Position numbers and translations under genes: made by a program
Shown here: positions 1 to 10,424 of the stretch, in pieces
Position numbering within the stretch: the first letter of the stretch is position 1
How the letters are laid out: each line of letters opens with the position of its first letter
NCBI GenBank assembly: GCA_012934845.2
Contig: WNNJ02000478.1
Location: 1-64,000 of the forward strand
Length of the DNA stretch: 64,000 nucleotides
Direction: 5' to 3'
Source: Pomphorhynchus laevis
Taxonomy: Eukaryota > Acanthocephala > Palaeacanthocephala > Echinorhynchida > Pomphorhynchidae
The notes under the pieces: generated by a model
Databases searched by the model: none
What the model was told of the DNA's origin: nothing
The model's input: the letters and a program-made list of their open reading frames with translations, nothing else

Positions 1-470
1 TTATAGACGGGGTTGATCTGGGTTGTTATCTTGATGCTGACAATTTACTGAATTAATTTGTATTTTTTGATCAAGCAAAACAGCTTCTCAGCTAACGCCT
101 TGTATTTAATAATAAAAAATAACCTGAAATTTTTTATGCATAGACCTTTCTCCAGAGGACAAGCGATAGGCCATTTCACTGACTTCATTACTGAGCCGTT
201 CTCTCTAATCACAAGATAAATTCTTGAATATCCAAACATTCTGCTCCTTCAGTCTTCTACCCGGGTCAACAAACACTATACTTTCTTGAGAGATTCAAGT
301 ATCATTTTTAAGTGGTTAAAAAAATCTTTTCTTAAAACTACATACAATTTCAGTTCAGATTTCGGTTCCGAATTTCAGTTCCAGATTTAAGTTCCATATT
401 AGAGTTCCAGATTTGTTCCAGATTTGAGTTCCGCTCGCTCGCTCGCGGAAAATCTTTTCCACCAAGACAA
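1..470. other. no gene recognised; flank of the minisatellite
   Basis: I see no credible coding region here. Between about 361 and 430 the strand carries several loose copies of a gttccagattt word, which is the reverse complement of part of the 20-bp unit that follows, so the array and its left flank are related in inverse orientation. A short CGCT run sits at about 433-447. Confidence 0.5.
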
Positions 471-690
471 GAACTGACAGGAATAATCTGGAACTGACAG
501 GAATAATCTGGAACTGACAGGAATAATCTGGAACTGACAGGAATAATCTGGAACTGACAGGAATAATCTGGAACTGACAGGAATAATCTGGAACTGACAG
601 GAATAATCTGGAACTGACAGGAATAATCTGGAACTGACAGGAATAATCTGGAACTGACAGGAATAATCTGGAACTGACAGGAATAATTGT
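471..690. repeat. 20-bp minisatellite, 11 units
   Basis: The 20-bp unit gaactgacaggaataatctg repeats head to tail eleven times from 471 with no changes until the last unit, which runs into the duplicated segment at about 687. The units are contiguous, so this is not a CRISPR array. Two units of the same repeat stand at 18073-18112 at the edge of the duplicated segment. The identity between units suggests recent expansion. Minus-strand open frames across it are by-products of the repeat. Confidence 0.97.
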
Positions 691-1329
691 AAGATGATTG
701 TAATCAAGAAAATTTTTACTTGTTCTGACTATCGATACAAATGACCATGATCGGTGGATACAGGGTCACAGGGGATCTTGCGAAGACAATTTGGAGCCGA
801 ACAATTTAAGCAGGGCTTGTTTGCCTTGGCACATCGGCAACTCTTGCATTTTGCGGCTGTGGCGTTGCACGAGCAACATTTCAGTGTCGATGAGCGAACC
901 CCTAGAGGCATAATTGTTTGTAAGTACTTACAACTTACACAACGATAAATGGAACTGGATCGATAAATGGAACGACAATCTGGAACTGGATTGATCTGGA
1001 TCTGGATTGATTGTAAGTAGTTTTAATCAAGAATTTTTAAACTCTATATAATTTTGGTGGACAAGATTAATAAAAAACTTGTGGTCCATGGAATTCTCAA
1101 TCGCAGTTTTAAAAATTCCTTGTTATAATAATAAAACTGACAATAAAAAAATTATAACTTACAAAAAATAACATACATTCTTCGTTAATAAATCCTTACA
1201 ATTACAATTGGATTACAATTTGCACACATACTAGTATAAACGAACAGCTGCAATATAAGGATCGATCGTTTTTCTGTGGTTTTTGTAATGCTGACTATCG
1301 TAAGCTCAGTGCTGATAATAAGCTGGATA
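649..1329. repeat. segmental duplication, copy 1 (partner 18071-18752)
   Basis: About 680 bp here match 18071-18752 in the same orientation with only about half a dozen substitutions. The match starts inside the minisatellite (last two units) and stops sharply after agctggata, beyond which the copies diverge (aagcttt here, gatcctt there). The segment carries a minus-strand cysteine-rich ORF and an AT-rich tail. I cannot assign it to a known element. Its high identity next to old, broken elements points to a recent mobile or segmental copy. Confidence 0.9.
729..911 (-). CDS. cysteine-rich small ORF (possible zinc-binding module)
   Basis: The 60-codon minus-strand ORF has ten cysteines in about 38 residues, including CCSC, KCKSCRC, PCLNC and PNC. 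That spacing looks like a compact metal-binding domain rather than chance. The frame stays open upstream of the ATG through more cysteines (a CVSCKY stretch), so the true start may be further right, or this is one exon. A near-identical copy is at 18152-18334 and a decayed relative is at 25250-25390, just upstream of an RLE element. It may therefore be the N-terminal module of that element rather than a host gene. The function is unknown. Confidence 0.45.
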   Translation of the reverse strand: MPLGVRSSTLKCCSCNATAAKCKSCRCAKANKPCLNCSAPNCLRKIPCDPVSTDHGHLYR

Positions 1330-1765
1330 AAGCTTTACACAGCAGGATAATTGAAAAAAAGTTAATTTACAGAAATTAGGTTCCCGTAAACGGGCCTATA
1401 AATGATATTTAATAATACAAATTTATTTAATGTGGCAAATGCGTACAAGCTGTACGCTTACAAGTCCACAAACAAAAATGAGAAAGTCAAGCAGTTAAGC
1501 AGTTATATTTATTGTCAGGAAAGATCGAATATCTTCTACTTGATCGCGGCATTCATAGACATAATGAATAAGCACTTGCAATCTAGAAGCTAATCTAATA
1601 CATCAAGATAATTTTTTAATGAGAGAAAATTTATTCAAGAAAAGAAAGAAATCAAAATGTTCGTTAAACCAGTAAAGTCATTAAAAACATTCTTACACTG
1701 TCAAGCACATTATCCTGACATATTACTCAACGGAGTGCAGCGGACTTGTAATGATGCTGCTCTTG
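1330..1765. other. no gene; orphan LINE 3'-tail hairpin at 1420-1475
   Basis: No coding region is supported. At 1378-1395 there is a cccgtaaacggg mini-palindrome similar to one seen at the 3' ends of RLE elements (23821, 50391). At 1432-1470 lies the conserved LINE 3' motif, with the inner stem GCGTAC/GTACGC at 1441-1457 and the flanks GTGG and CCAC. No LINE coding sequence is attached, so this is probably a very short 5'-truncated insertion. Confidence 0.5.
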
Positions 1766-2125
1766 CTATAATAATACAAATTTATTTAACTTATCAAATG
1801 CGTACAAGCTGTGCGCTTACAAGTCCACAAACAAAAATGAAAAAGTCAAACAGATAAATTGTTTAAATGGGATCGGATTTGTCGATTTAAGCACGGCAAG
1901 GAAGTTGATTAGCGTATATGAATGGGCAGATAGTTCCACGATAAAGGAGCAGCCACAATGAAGGAGCGAAATCCAAAGGAGGTAGAGTAGTTTGGGACAT
2001 GTAAAAGAAAGGAATTACAGGAACGCAAAGAACAGTAAACAGGACGAGAATTATCAAGAAAAGCAAGGTTGAGAAATGAAGGGGTATAAAAATTTACAAG
2101 GCGGAAATTTTTCATACATTTAACA
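1766..2125 (-). mobile_element. CR1/L2-type LINE family B, 3'-end fragment
   Basis: On the minus strand, 2115 to about 1909 encodes the last part of a LINE ORF2 (LLHVPNYS, RSFIVAAPLSWN, LPIHIR) that closely matches the end of the larger family B copy at 14465-18060. It runs on into a 3' UTR with the conserved hairpin at 1800-1816. Unlike the larger copy, this fragment keeps the 3' tail. It is 5'-truncated, as is usual for LINE insertions. Confidence 0.8.
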
Positions 2126-2129
2126 TGGA

Positions 2130-2590
2130 AATATAAGACAAATCATATATCACATATCGTTGTACCAATAGCTGCACATAGTATCTCAATTCCCTGAAAC
2201 GAAAATCGGTTGGGCGACGCTAAGTATCTTCTCGTGTAACAACATTTGACACTTTTCCTTATTAAGATAAAATTCAAAGTCAGGACCGACTCGACGCACA
2301 GTATCTCAAATCGTCTTAAGGTCTTCCACACTGCCGATAATGTTAGAGTAATCCGCATACTAGCGATGTACAGTATTCGGGGCAGTCTTTGAAAGAACAT
2401 TAATCAAGGGAAGAGACGCCACGGCAAACGCAATCATCGAAAGCGAGTCACTTTGAGTGAATCCCTCTGATGATTCTAAAAAATCATTGTCGACTGTCAG
2501 TATATTAGGGCATTTTTTGATATTTCGTAGTACAGTGAATAAAGAAGGACATATGAACTCAACATTGTTTAAGGCGACCAAACGATCTCT
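2130..2590 (-). mobile_element. RLE element, reverse transcriptase fragment
   Basis: Minus-strand frames at 2360-2581 read VEFICPSL, SSEGFTQSDSLSM and FAVASLPLINV. These line up with NIQFTCPALS, SSEGVTQGDPLSM and FAMATIPLINI in the well-preserved copy at the right end of the window. This is RT motif B and its surroundings. Frames at 2143-2400 continue downstream past the active site. The fragment holds no complete domain and has several frame changes. It belongs to the same family as the pieces at 12543-14470 and 61965-64000. Confidence 0.75.
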
Positions 2591-2594
2591 CTCC

Positions 2595-3429
2595 GTTTAG
2601 CAAACCTTACTCCTTTAACGTCATGCAATACGCCGATGACATTCTAATCTATGCTCATGTACGCGCACATCGCATACACGATATCGGCATTTCTGCCTCC
2701 AACTGTCTTTCTTCTATCTATAAACGTCTCTCCAATCTCCATCTTGTTCTAAACCCCGAAAAGTCCAAAATAATGTGGATCCTCCCCCGTAAACCAAACA
2801 TATCTTCTCCCACTGTATATTTTGCCTTATCGATCATCCCCATAGTCCACAATCTCACTTTCTAAGGCTTCCAGACATCCGCCGTATCCGCCCCCTTATC
2901 GACTTCCGTTCTTGTATGTCTCTTCTTTCATCACTTATTTTCCCTAAAATCGATTACTGCCTTAGCCTTTTCGCCAATTCTCCAAAATCCATCATCCTAC
3001 CCTTACAACGAATAATCAACACCGTCGTTCGAGTGCTCTTTCGTCTCCGTCGCTTCGACCACACATCCACATATTTTGCCCAAATCTCCTGGCCCACCAT
3101 CCACATCCGCATCAAACACCGCCTTCTTCTCGTTACTTTTCGTCTCATCGCTGTCGGCTCCCCATCGTTAATCAACCTTCCTTTCTTAAACGATACTCGC
3201 CCCACCTCGCTATCGCTTCGTTCCTGTCATACCCTGTTACTCCACGTTCCTAATTACTCCAACAACTACGGTCTCCGATCCTTCCTCGTCGCCGCCTCAC
3301 TCGCCTGGAATCAACTCCCTCTCGACGTCCGCCGCGCACCCTCCTTTATCACATTCAAACACATCCTCCGTTCACACCTTCTCGACACTTGATTCACAGT
3401 CTTGGTTTGTTGTGGTCATGTAAGCGTGC
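2595..3429 (+). mobile_element. LINE family A, 5'-truncated copy (RT C-terminal half)
   Basis: This is the only family A copy on the plus strand. It starts just before the RT active site (MQYADDILIYAH at 2623) and runs to the end of ORF2 (LLDT) and the 3' tail. About 87 bp are missing near 2874 compared with other copies, which shifts the frame. The copy ends within the 3' hairpin, where the sequence turns back on itself as a 62-bp palindrome. The ORF at 2916-3392 is the remaining open C-terminal piece. It is inactive. Confidence 0.88.
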
Positions 3430-3462
3430 TAGCGCACGCTTACATGACCACAACAAAACAAG
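3401..3462. repeat. near-perfect palindrome of the LINE 3' tail
   Basis: Arms of 29 nt (3401-3429 and 3434-3462) differ at one position and are separated by TAGC. The left arm is the end of the plus-strand LINE copy and the right arm is the same tail in reverse. The turn falls exactly at the loop of the conserved 3' hairpin, which suggests copying switched strands there. Confidence 0.95.
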
Positions 3463-3599
3463 TTATTTGGATAAGTTATTGGATAAGTTATTTTTACTTA
3501 TCCAATTATTTGTTATTTATTGTATAAAGCGTACTAAATTAATAGTATAAATTATAGTAAATTATTAAATTTATAATTTATAAATTTAATTTATAAATT

Positions 3600-4321
3600 A
3601 TAAATTATAAATTATGATATAAATTAATAGTAGTTTTAGTTAATGTTAATTTAATGTTCATATCTAGATATACACCTTCTTTATCATTAATATTGGTTTT
3701 GTTAAGAATAAGGCTTTCTGGATAAATGTGCTCACTAATTGAATAAAAATTATTAGAATTAAATACACATATATCATCAATGTATCGAAACATATATTTC
3801 ATATCTTTATATTGTTTAGATTTAGTTTTTACACAGTTATGAACAAATCCATATTCTATAAAGCTTAAAAACAAGTCAGCTATAATTGGGCTACTATTAC
3901 CACCCATTGGAACACCTTTTACTTGTCTAAATATATATGTCCCTACTTTTAAATAATTTTGATTTATCAAAATATTTAAGGATTCTATTAATTCAATTTT
4001 ATCCACATATTTATATTTACTTGATGGTTTAATTTTTGTTAGATAGGCGTTATAATTATTATAACATATATATGTATATCTTTTTCCGAATATATGATTA
4101 ATTAACTTTACTAACGCTTCTTTAATAACTACTAAACCTAGATTTGTATAAAGAGTACTAAAATCGTTTGTATTTATATTTTGAAAATTTATTCCTTTTG
4201 TCTGTTCTAAAAATTCGTTTGTAGAATTAATACTGAAATAGCGTTTTATACCAGTATTAAATTCGATTACCTTGCAATATTTTTTAAAGTGTGCTTTAAT
4301 TACTTTAAGTATTTTATTCAA
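3600..4321 (-). mobile_element. Penelope-like element, RT fragment
   Basis: The 238-codon minus-strand frame has PLE-type RT motifs: NDFSTLYTNL, FRQVKGVPMGGNSSPIIADL and the catalytic RYIDDICVFN. PLE RTs typically show this P-M-G-x-N/x-S-P-I/L pattern followed by Y-I-D-D. The piece starts at the conserved methionine of MNKILKVIKAHFKKY and stops before the C-terminal domain, where it meets an AT-only repeat (about 3535-3615). It has no endonuclease and no 3' UTR, so it is a dead fragment. Confidence 0.9.
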
Positions 4322-4324
4322 GAT

Positions 4325-4640
4325 GTAATTCCAACAATTTCTCCTTTACTGATTGACCGCTTGGCAAAGTGTCTTTAAGTCTGAACACCTAATTCGATTT
4401 ATTAGGATCTTTTAGTACTTGAATTGCCGCGTGTGTTTTTCTTGTTGTTAACAGTTTACTAAATAAGTTTATCCAGTTTTGATTCTTTTTTATTATTGGG
4501 AAACGATCGCGTACCTCAGATTGAAGAATTCTTCCCTCAACTAGTTGTTCGGTTCTCTTTCCAGAGTAATATTCATCTTGTTTGTATTGATTGAATGGTG
4601 CTAGTCTTCCTTGTTGTTATTTTTTGAAGCATAAGTTGAC
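4325..4640 (-). mobile_element. RLE element fragment, region before the RT
   Basis: On the minus strand this reads RDRFPIIKKNQNWINLFSKL, TRKTHAAIQVLKD and DTLPSGQSVKEKLLELH. These resemble the linker between the N-terminal domain and the RT of the RLE family (compare VLDKLKDLHPKQ at about 13930). There is one internal stop. It is separate from the C-terminal fragment at 5222-5785, and the interval between them holds no matching sequence. The call rests on weak linker similarity, so confidence is moderate. Confidence 0.55.
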
Positions 4641-4848
4641 ATAGAACGGTTATCTTCATCAGGAGATACCTCATTTTAAAGTGATCAGAGTTAATGGTGG
4701 AGTAACATTCCGATAGTAGGTCCATATTAGTAATTGTGTATGTAATTGTATGTTCTTGTACTAATTTATATTTGTAAGTAGTTATTAATTAATAATTTGT
4801 TAATATTATCGTTGTGTTGTCGTAGAAGAGATGCGCGAGCGGAGCGAG

Positions 4849-5096
4849 GGCGTCTGAAAGTTGTTGAGCGTATGAAAGTCGTAGAGCGTCTGAAAGTCGT
4901 AGAGCGTCTGAAAGTCGTAGAGCATCTGAAAGTCATTGAGCGTCTGAAAATCGTTTAGCGTCTGAAAGTCATTGAGCGTCTGAAAGTCTTAGAGCGTCTG
5001 AGAGTCGTTGAGCATCTGAAAGTCGTTGAGCGTCTGAAAGTCGTTGAGCGTCTGAAAGTCGTTGAGCGTTTGAAAGTCGTTGAGAGTCTGAAGGCA
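4849..5096. repeat. 18-bp minisatellite, about 13.5 units
   Basis: The unit gcgtctgaaagtcgttga repeats head to tail with scattered substitutions (gta/gtt, cat/cgt). An 18-bp period codes for six residues and would read ERLKVV repeats on the plus strand, but the frame contains a stop, so I treat it as non-coding. It lies between two RLE element fragments. The stretch 4641-4848 holds no recognisable gene. Confidence 0.93.
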
Positions 5097-5221
5097 ACAG
5101 AGCCAGATAATAATATTTTTTCAACAACAATATTTATTAGAATAAATTTTAAAATGTGTAGGTTTCTTCAAATAGGCCTTAACCGAGTTGTTATTTTAAA
5201 ACATTTGGATCATTGGGTTAT

Positions 5222-5785
5222 TTAGATCAAAACATGCGAATCATTGAATGGATTTGCTTGACCGTTGAGGTTTCTTATGGATGCTCGTAGAATCGCAAAC
5301 GATACACATTTTGAGAGGAGGAATGATATGTTGCTTCTAAGGTAAGTTATGCATTCATGATAGGGTGTATTGTGTTTAACCGCCTGTTGGCGTGCGATCT
5401 GTCGTAATACTCTGTCTCCGTAAGACCTATGTTTCCGAGCGCAGGAAATGTGAGGGTGAAATTCGGAGCACTCAATTTTCGCCACTCGTTCAGCACATTT
5501 GGCTCGTTTTCCATTCTCATGATAATTATGAGAATCGTCCATCCGTTGGGAATACGATGAGGCAAGCCGGTTAAAAACACAAACGTCCATGAATGACCGC
5601 TTCATTTCTGTTCCAAATAGATTATTGCATGCTATGTCTAGTCGAGCCGACCTCTCTGTGGTTGTACTGATCTTATCAAATAGCATTAAATCTGGAACTG
5701 GTAGGAGTAACGGCTCAATAATAACATTGGCACAGACATCACGAAGTGCTAACGCAATCTTGTCTCTTATTGAAAAAAAAAGATT
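5222..5785 (-). mobile_element. RLE element, C-terminal endonuclease fragment
   Basis: The minus-strand frame reads VIIEPLLLPVPD, then SARLDIACNNLFG, KRSFMDVCVFN and HENGKRAKCAERVAKIE. This is the R-L-D, F-x-D-V and K-x-x-x-Y/C-x-x-R pattern of a restriction-like (PD-D/ExK) nuclease as seen in RLE-type non-LTR elements, and it ends with the C-terminal helix SKCVSFAILRASIRNLNG. It is cut off at 5785 by the 3' end of LINE family A copy A, which appears to have inserted into it. The catalytic assignment is by pattern only. Confidence 0.78.
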
Positions 5786-5790
5786 TATTT

Positions 5791-5834
5791 TAACGTGGCA
5801 AATGCGTGCCAGCGCACGCTTACATGACCACAAC
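5791..5834 (-). other. LINE family A 3'-terminal RNA hairpin
   Basis: On the plus strand, GTGG-caaat-GCGTGC-cagc-GCACGC-ttacatga-CCAC forms an inner 6-bp stem (5804-5809 with 5814-5819) inside an outer GTGG/CCAC stem. The same layout with different stem bases occurs in families B and C, so the pairing appears to be selected. The hairpin sits within about 30 nt of the 3' end of the element RNA, where CR1/L2 reverse transcriptases are known to recognise a stem-loop. Confidence 0.8.
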
Positions 5835-5851
5835 AAAAACAAAACTGTGAA

Positions 5852-8747
5852 TCAGGCGTCGAGAAGGTGTGAACGGAGGAGGTGTTTGAATGTGATAAAA
5901 GAGGGAGCGCGGCGGACGTCGAGAGGGAGTTGATTCCAGGCGAGTGAGGCGGCGACGAGGAAGGATCGGAGACCGTAGTTGTTGGAGTAATTAGGAACGT
6001 GGAGTAAGAGGGTATGACAGGAACGAAGCGATAGCGAGGTGGGGCGAGTATCGTCTAAGAAAGGAAGGTTGATGAACGATGGGGAGCCGACAGCGATGAG
6101 ACGAAAAGTAATGAGAAGAAGGCGGAGTTTGATGCGGATGTGGATGGTGGGCCAGGAGAGTTGGGCAAAATATGTGGATGTGTGGTCGAAGCGACGGAGG
6201 CGAAAGAGCACTCGAACGGCGGTGTTGATTATTCGTTGTAGGGGTAGGATGATGGATTTTGGAGAATTGGCGAAAAGGCTAAGGCAGTAATCGATTTTAG
6301 GGAAAAGAAGCGATGAAAGAAGAGACATACAAGAACGGAAGTCGATAAGGGGGCGGATACGGCGGATGTCACGAAGAATTAAGTTAGACGAGCGGACCTT
6401 GTCACGGACGAAGGGTTTAAGGGAAAGGTGATCATCGAAATGGAAGCCTAAGAAAGTGAGATTGTGGACTACAGGGATGATCGATGAGGCAAAAGATACA
6501 ATGGGAGGAGATATGCTTGGTTTACGGGGAAGGATCCACATTATTTTGGACTTTTCGGCGTTTAGAACGAGATGGAGATTGGAGAGACGCTTGTAGATAG
6601 AAGAGAGACAGTTGGAGGCAGAAATGGCGATATCGTGTATGCGATGTGCGGGTGCATGAGCATAGATTAGAATGTCATCGGCGTATTGCATGACGTTAAA
6701 GGAGTAAGGTTTGATAAATGGAGAGAGATCGCCAAGCAAAAGAGAGAAAAGCAGGGGACCTAGGACTGAACCTTGTGGAACCCCGCAAAAAATAGGGATG
6801 GGAGGGGAGGATGATGAATTAGAACAGACGCGAAAGGAACGGTCGGATAGATATGAGGCGAACCAATGCTACGGAGGAGGAAGAAAAGCCGTAATCATAA
6901 CGAAGGCGAGAAAGGAGGACGGAGTGGTCGACAATGTCGAATGCGGAGGAGAGGTCCAGGGAGATGAGAACACTATATAGAGCCTTGTCTCGAGAAATGA
7001 GTAAGTCGTTGTACACTTTTATGCATGCGATTTCTGTCGAGTGATTAGAGCGGAAAGCGGATTGGAAAGGAGGGTACAGATTGGATGAGGAGAGATAAGC
7101 GTTGATTTGTATTAAGATGAGGCGTTCTAAGAGCTTAGAAAGAGTAGGGAGTAGTGAAATGGGGCGATAGCTAGAAGGAAGTGAGGGGTCGAGAGATTGT
7201 TTCGTAAGGAGAGGACGAACGATTGCGGATTTCCAGTGTGAAGGGTAGATTTGACTGCGGATGGACGAGTAAAACAAGGTTTTGAGAAATGGGAATATCG
7301 ATGAGCATATAGATTTTAATATGTGAGTAGGCAGGGGATCGGCAGGTGAGGTTTTGTTGGGCAAGGACATGAGGACAGATGATACTTCTGTAGGTGATAC
7401 AGGGAGAAGATGAAAGAGTTCCGGAAGGATGAGAGTAGACTGGGCAGAGTGGAATAGGATGGAGACCGGGGTGTGAGAGAGCAGCGTGGATACTTTAGTC
7501 TGGAGAAATGACGAATAATCGTTAGCATTGATGTTGCAAGGCGTAGAGGAACGAGCCAGGATTGAGTTAAAAGTATGCCAGAGAGTCTTAGAGTTGAATG
7601 AAGTGATGATTTTATGCTGCCAGAAGGAGTTGCATTTGGTACGTAGTAGGTTGAGATGAGACCGGCGAAGAGCAAGATAGGAATCACGGAAAGACGGAGT
7701 GATCGAGCGGAAATCGCGTCTGAGAGAGCGGTGATAGACTCGAAAAGCATGGCGGAGTCGACGCTTTGAGAGTAGGCATTGGATGTCAAACCATGGGGCA
7801 CGGTGCAAGCGACGGTGTGGGTGAGACTTGAAGGGCAAGAGAATATCGAGAGTGGATGTGAGTTCAGAGTCGAAAAGAAAGGCGAGATCGTGAGGAGATG
7901 AATATGTTATTGTGGGTAATGATAGAGACGATTTGAGTAAGGCAGAGCGGAGAAGGGAAAGGTCAAGATTTCTCCAAGGGCGACGTAGGATTGTAGGTGT
8001 GTGAGGAGGGGTGTGGTTGCGAGCGAGATCAAGGGTGATAAGAAAGTGATCGGATAGACCAGGATCAGAGATGGACAGTGAGGTGTGGGCAGCAAAATGA
8101 TCGGGGACAGCGATGATGTCGAGTGCCCCACCAAGTATATGTGTGGGGGCAGTGGAGATTAGTTTGTAATTGTAGTTGGATAGAATGTTGATGAAGCGGA
8201 TGGAATCTGTGGAAGAGGGGCGGTCTAGGCAGATATTTACGTCGCCTAGAACGAGTGGAGGGATTGAGGACAAAGAACAATGAGAAAGGAGGTCAGCGAG
8301 TTCGGTAAAAAAGGCAGTAGCAGCTGATGAACCAGGACGGTATACAATGGCGAGATCTAGAGTGATCGGGTTAGAATAACGACAAGTGAGCAATTCAAAA
8401 GAGCAATGACTGAAAGGGGGATTGATTTTGCGAAGAGACGCTGGGTGACGCGCGAATGCGACGATGCCGCCATGATTAGAGGATTTAGAAGGGCATGAGC
8501 TGAGGGGGCGGGCGGATTCGACTAGGGAGCAACCGGCAGAGAGCAGACGGCGAATGGAAAGGTCGTCGGAATCTGAGTGCCAGGATTCGGTGAGGCAGAA
8601 GAGATCGATGGATTGCTTGGTGAATAGGTTGAGGATAAGATCGGATTTATTGAGAATAGATCTAGTGTTGAGGAGACCGAGGCGGAAACCGTGTGCTGTG
8701 GCGAAAGAGACTAGTGGAGAAGACACATAGGAGAGATGGAGCGCCAT
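5852..8747 (-). CDS. LINE family A ORF2, endonuclease-reverse transcriptase (one frameshift)
   Basis: The first frame (8747-6819, 642 codons) starts with an APE-type endonuclease (LLNTRSILNKSD, LTESWHSDSDD, ALDIIAVPDH, SDHFLITL). It continues into RT motifs (TSPADPLPTH, SYRPISLLPTLSKLLERL, SAFRSNHSTE, LDLSSAFDIVDHS). The second frame (6739-5852, 295 codons) continues with the MQYADDILIYAH active site, the thumb and the C-terminal region. One extra base near 6860 breaks the frame. The STE-x-A-x-x-KVYNDLL and LDLSSAFD wording is typical of L2/CR1 elements. ORF2 nicks the target DNA and copies the RNA from its 3' end. This copy cannot make a full ORF2 without frameshifting. Confidence 0.9.
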
Positions 8748-9907
8748 CGAATTTTTGGACGGGTGTGGACAATTTGAAAATTTCCGTCTATGTTTCGGAT
8801 GGCGAGTGAAGTTTCGCCGTTTTCCTCGCGACGACGTTTTTCGATGCGGGCTGAAGAGATTTGAGCGATTTCGGAAGGGGCGCGATCGGGGAAAATTCGA
8901 GTGGTTGAAGATGACATGAGTTTGAATCGTTGAGAGAGGACAGAAGACGCGTGAGAGCGATGCTTGAAAACAATTTTTAGGAGAGGGGGCTGGGAAGGAT
9001 TAGATTGAGAAGATTTGTTTAGACGGATGAATGCGACAGGAGAAATGTCCTTGAAAAAGGATGGTTTATCCGCAGGAACAATAGACGAGAGGATGGATCT
9101 GAAGGCGGAAACATCGTGGCCCAGACGTGCTTGTGGAGATAAGGAGTTGGAAGGCGTGATATTAGTGACAATAACGCAACGATCGCGAGAAGGAAAGCGC
9201 TTCCGTAAAGGAGGACGACTGACGTGAGTAGGTGAGATCACGATAGAAGAGATAGCAGTTGATGATTTGGAGGGATTTGGTTTGACGGCGGGAGACATAG
9301 AGGATAATGAAAATAAAGAGGGTGTCAAGCGATGTGAGGAAAGGTTATGAGTAGAAGGATAGTGGAGGTTGGTGGAGGTGATTTTGATTGATGGATGCAA
9401 GTTATTGAGAAACGAGACAGGAAGGACGGGACGTGGGGTGTCGCGGAGTGAACATACATTAGTTGTAACAATTTGCGGCTCCGTCACTGTATCGGTAGAT
9501 TTATCATAAACTTGACAAAATCCATCTTGCTGCGATACAATTTGCGGCTCCTTCAGATTATCTGATAATGGATTATCTGATGATGACGTAGAAACGCAAT
9601 GAGGGGTAGAAATGTAAGGTGATTTATCTGATACGACAAAAGAAATACTGGGTTGCAAATGGTCAATGACAGTAACATCAGAAGATTGAGCTGATTGATT
9701 GGGCAAAATTGAAGGATGTATAGTAATACCTGTAGAAGAGATGGGAGATTTGGCATTCTTAGAGGCAATCGAATGCGGGAGAATTGGGCATCGAGGTTGA
9801 GACTTATTACAATACGAAGAGGCATGTGTGGACATCGCTGCATTGCCAGATAGTTTCAATATATTTGTCTTGAGACTCTCTATTTCACTCTTCATCGTAT
9901 TTATCAT
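8711..9907 (-). CDS. LINE family A ORF1 protein (RNA-binding, RRM-like)
   Basis: This 398-codon ORF1 is rich in Ser, Pro and Thr in its N-terminal two thirds. Its C-terminal third has an RRM-like core: VIVTNITPSN at about residues 240-250, PPLLKIVFKHRSHASSVLSQ around 305-325 and a basic RIEKRRREE stretch near 360. Such ORF1 proteins of CR1/L2 LINEs bind element RNA and carry it to the nucleus with ORF2. Just upstream, past an in-frame TAG, the same frame encodes FYCGYCS with earlier Cys/His/Trp residues, like the PHD-type finger often found at the start of CR1 ORF1. The true start was probably further right. It overlaps ORF2 by 37 nt. Confidence 0.8.
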   Translation of the reverse strand: MINTMKSEIESLKTNILKLSGNAAMSTHASSYCNKSQPRCPILPHSIASKNAKSPISSTGITIHPSILPNQSAQSSDVTVIDHLQPSISFVVSDKSPYISTPHCVSTSSSDNPLSDNLKEPQIVSQQDGFCQVYDKSTDTVTEPQIVTTNVCSLRDTPRPVLPVSFLNNLHPSIKITSTNLHYPSTHNLSSHRLTPSLFSLSSMSPAVKPNPSKSSTAISSIVISPTHVSRPPLRKRFPSRDRCVIVTNITPSNSLSPQARLGHDVSAFRSILSSIVPADKPSFFKDISPVAFIRLNKSSQSNPSQPPLLKIVFKHRSHASSVLSQRFKLMSSSTTRIFPDRAPSEIAQISSARIEKRRREENGETSLAIRNIDGNFQIVHTRPKIRWRSISPMCLLH

Positions 9908-10282
9908 CTAAGCCGAACAGTAGCCACAGTAGAATTCGTTGTCTGCAAGGCAAGATGCCTGGGATTCTGAAGTCCAAATACTTACCCACGTGTGACAATC
10001 ATTGTCTTTTGTTTTTTCCGACCCATTTGTATATAGTCGTTTGATTCGTGATTTTATTCTCCTCGTTGTATGTATATTAGATTGTATGTTATTTATTGTA
10101 GATGACGGGAGATTGTATGTTATTTATTGTAGATGACGGCAGATGACGGGAGTCTGTTCCAACTGTTTATTACTCGATCTCTGATATCCTGATAGTGTCG
10201 ATGGACCTTTTGTAAGTAGTTTATTAAGCAGCCAAGAAAGTTCAAACTAATGTCAAACTATGTTAATTCTAATAAATGGCAT

Positions 10283-10424
10283 ATTATTGTATGTTTATCA
10301 GAAACCAAATTTTTTTGAATATTTTTATCAGAAACCAAATTCTTTCTTAGTAGTAAGATTATTGTATGTTTATCAGAAACCAAATTTTTTAATATTGTGT
10401 TATGTCCTATATAAAAAAGGATAA
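10283..10424. repeat. three copies of a LINE 5'-end motif
   Basis: A tttatcagaaaccaaattt motif occurs at about 10293, 10325 and 10366; the first and third are preceded by ttgtatg. The same motif marks the 5' end of LINE copy C (31601-31640) and lies near the centre of the palindromic insertion at 41087-41362. It may mark several truncated 5' ends or a promoter-like repeat. The stretch 10141-10282 holds nothing else I recognise. Confidence 0.65.

Larger units (their letters stand above)
5782..10140 (-). mobile_element. CR1/L2-type LINE family A, longest copy (copy A)
   Basis: This is the best-preserved family A copy, with ORF1 (8711-9907), an overlapping ORF2 (EN plus RT, 8747 down to 5852) and a 3' tail with the conserved hairpin at 5804-5819 and a T-rich end. 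ORF2 has one frame break near 6860, where this copy has one extra A compared with copies B and C. An in-frame TAG at 9908-9910 separates ORF1 from an upstream zinc-finger-like stretch. The 5' end is uncertain: from 9910 to 10140 there is UTR with two copies of a ~31-bp unit. It inserted into an RLE element at 5785. Confidence 0.9.

Noticed and set aside
399-707. 102-codon minus-strand ORF across the minisatellite
   Set aside because: It is produced entirely by the 20-bp repeat. Because 20 is not a multiple of three, the peptide cycles through frames, so there is no sign of coding selection.
2954-3205. Arg/Met-rich ORFs antisense to LINE ORF2 (also 6039-6290, 9015-9227, 30765-30977, 47246-47458)
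   Set aside because: They recur because the LINE sense codons leave the opposite strand open. They have no motif and decay with each copy.
471-5096. Possible CRISPR arrays at 471-690 and 4849-5096
   Set aside because: The units are contiguous with no unique spacers, no cas genes are present, and the setting is eukaryotic.
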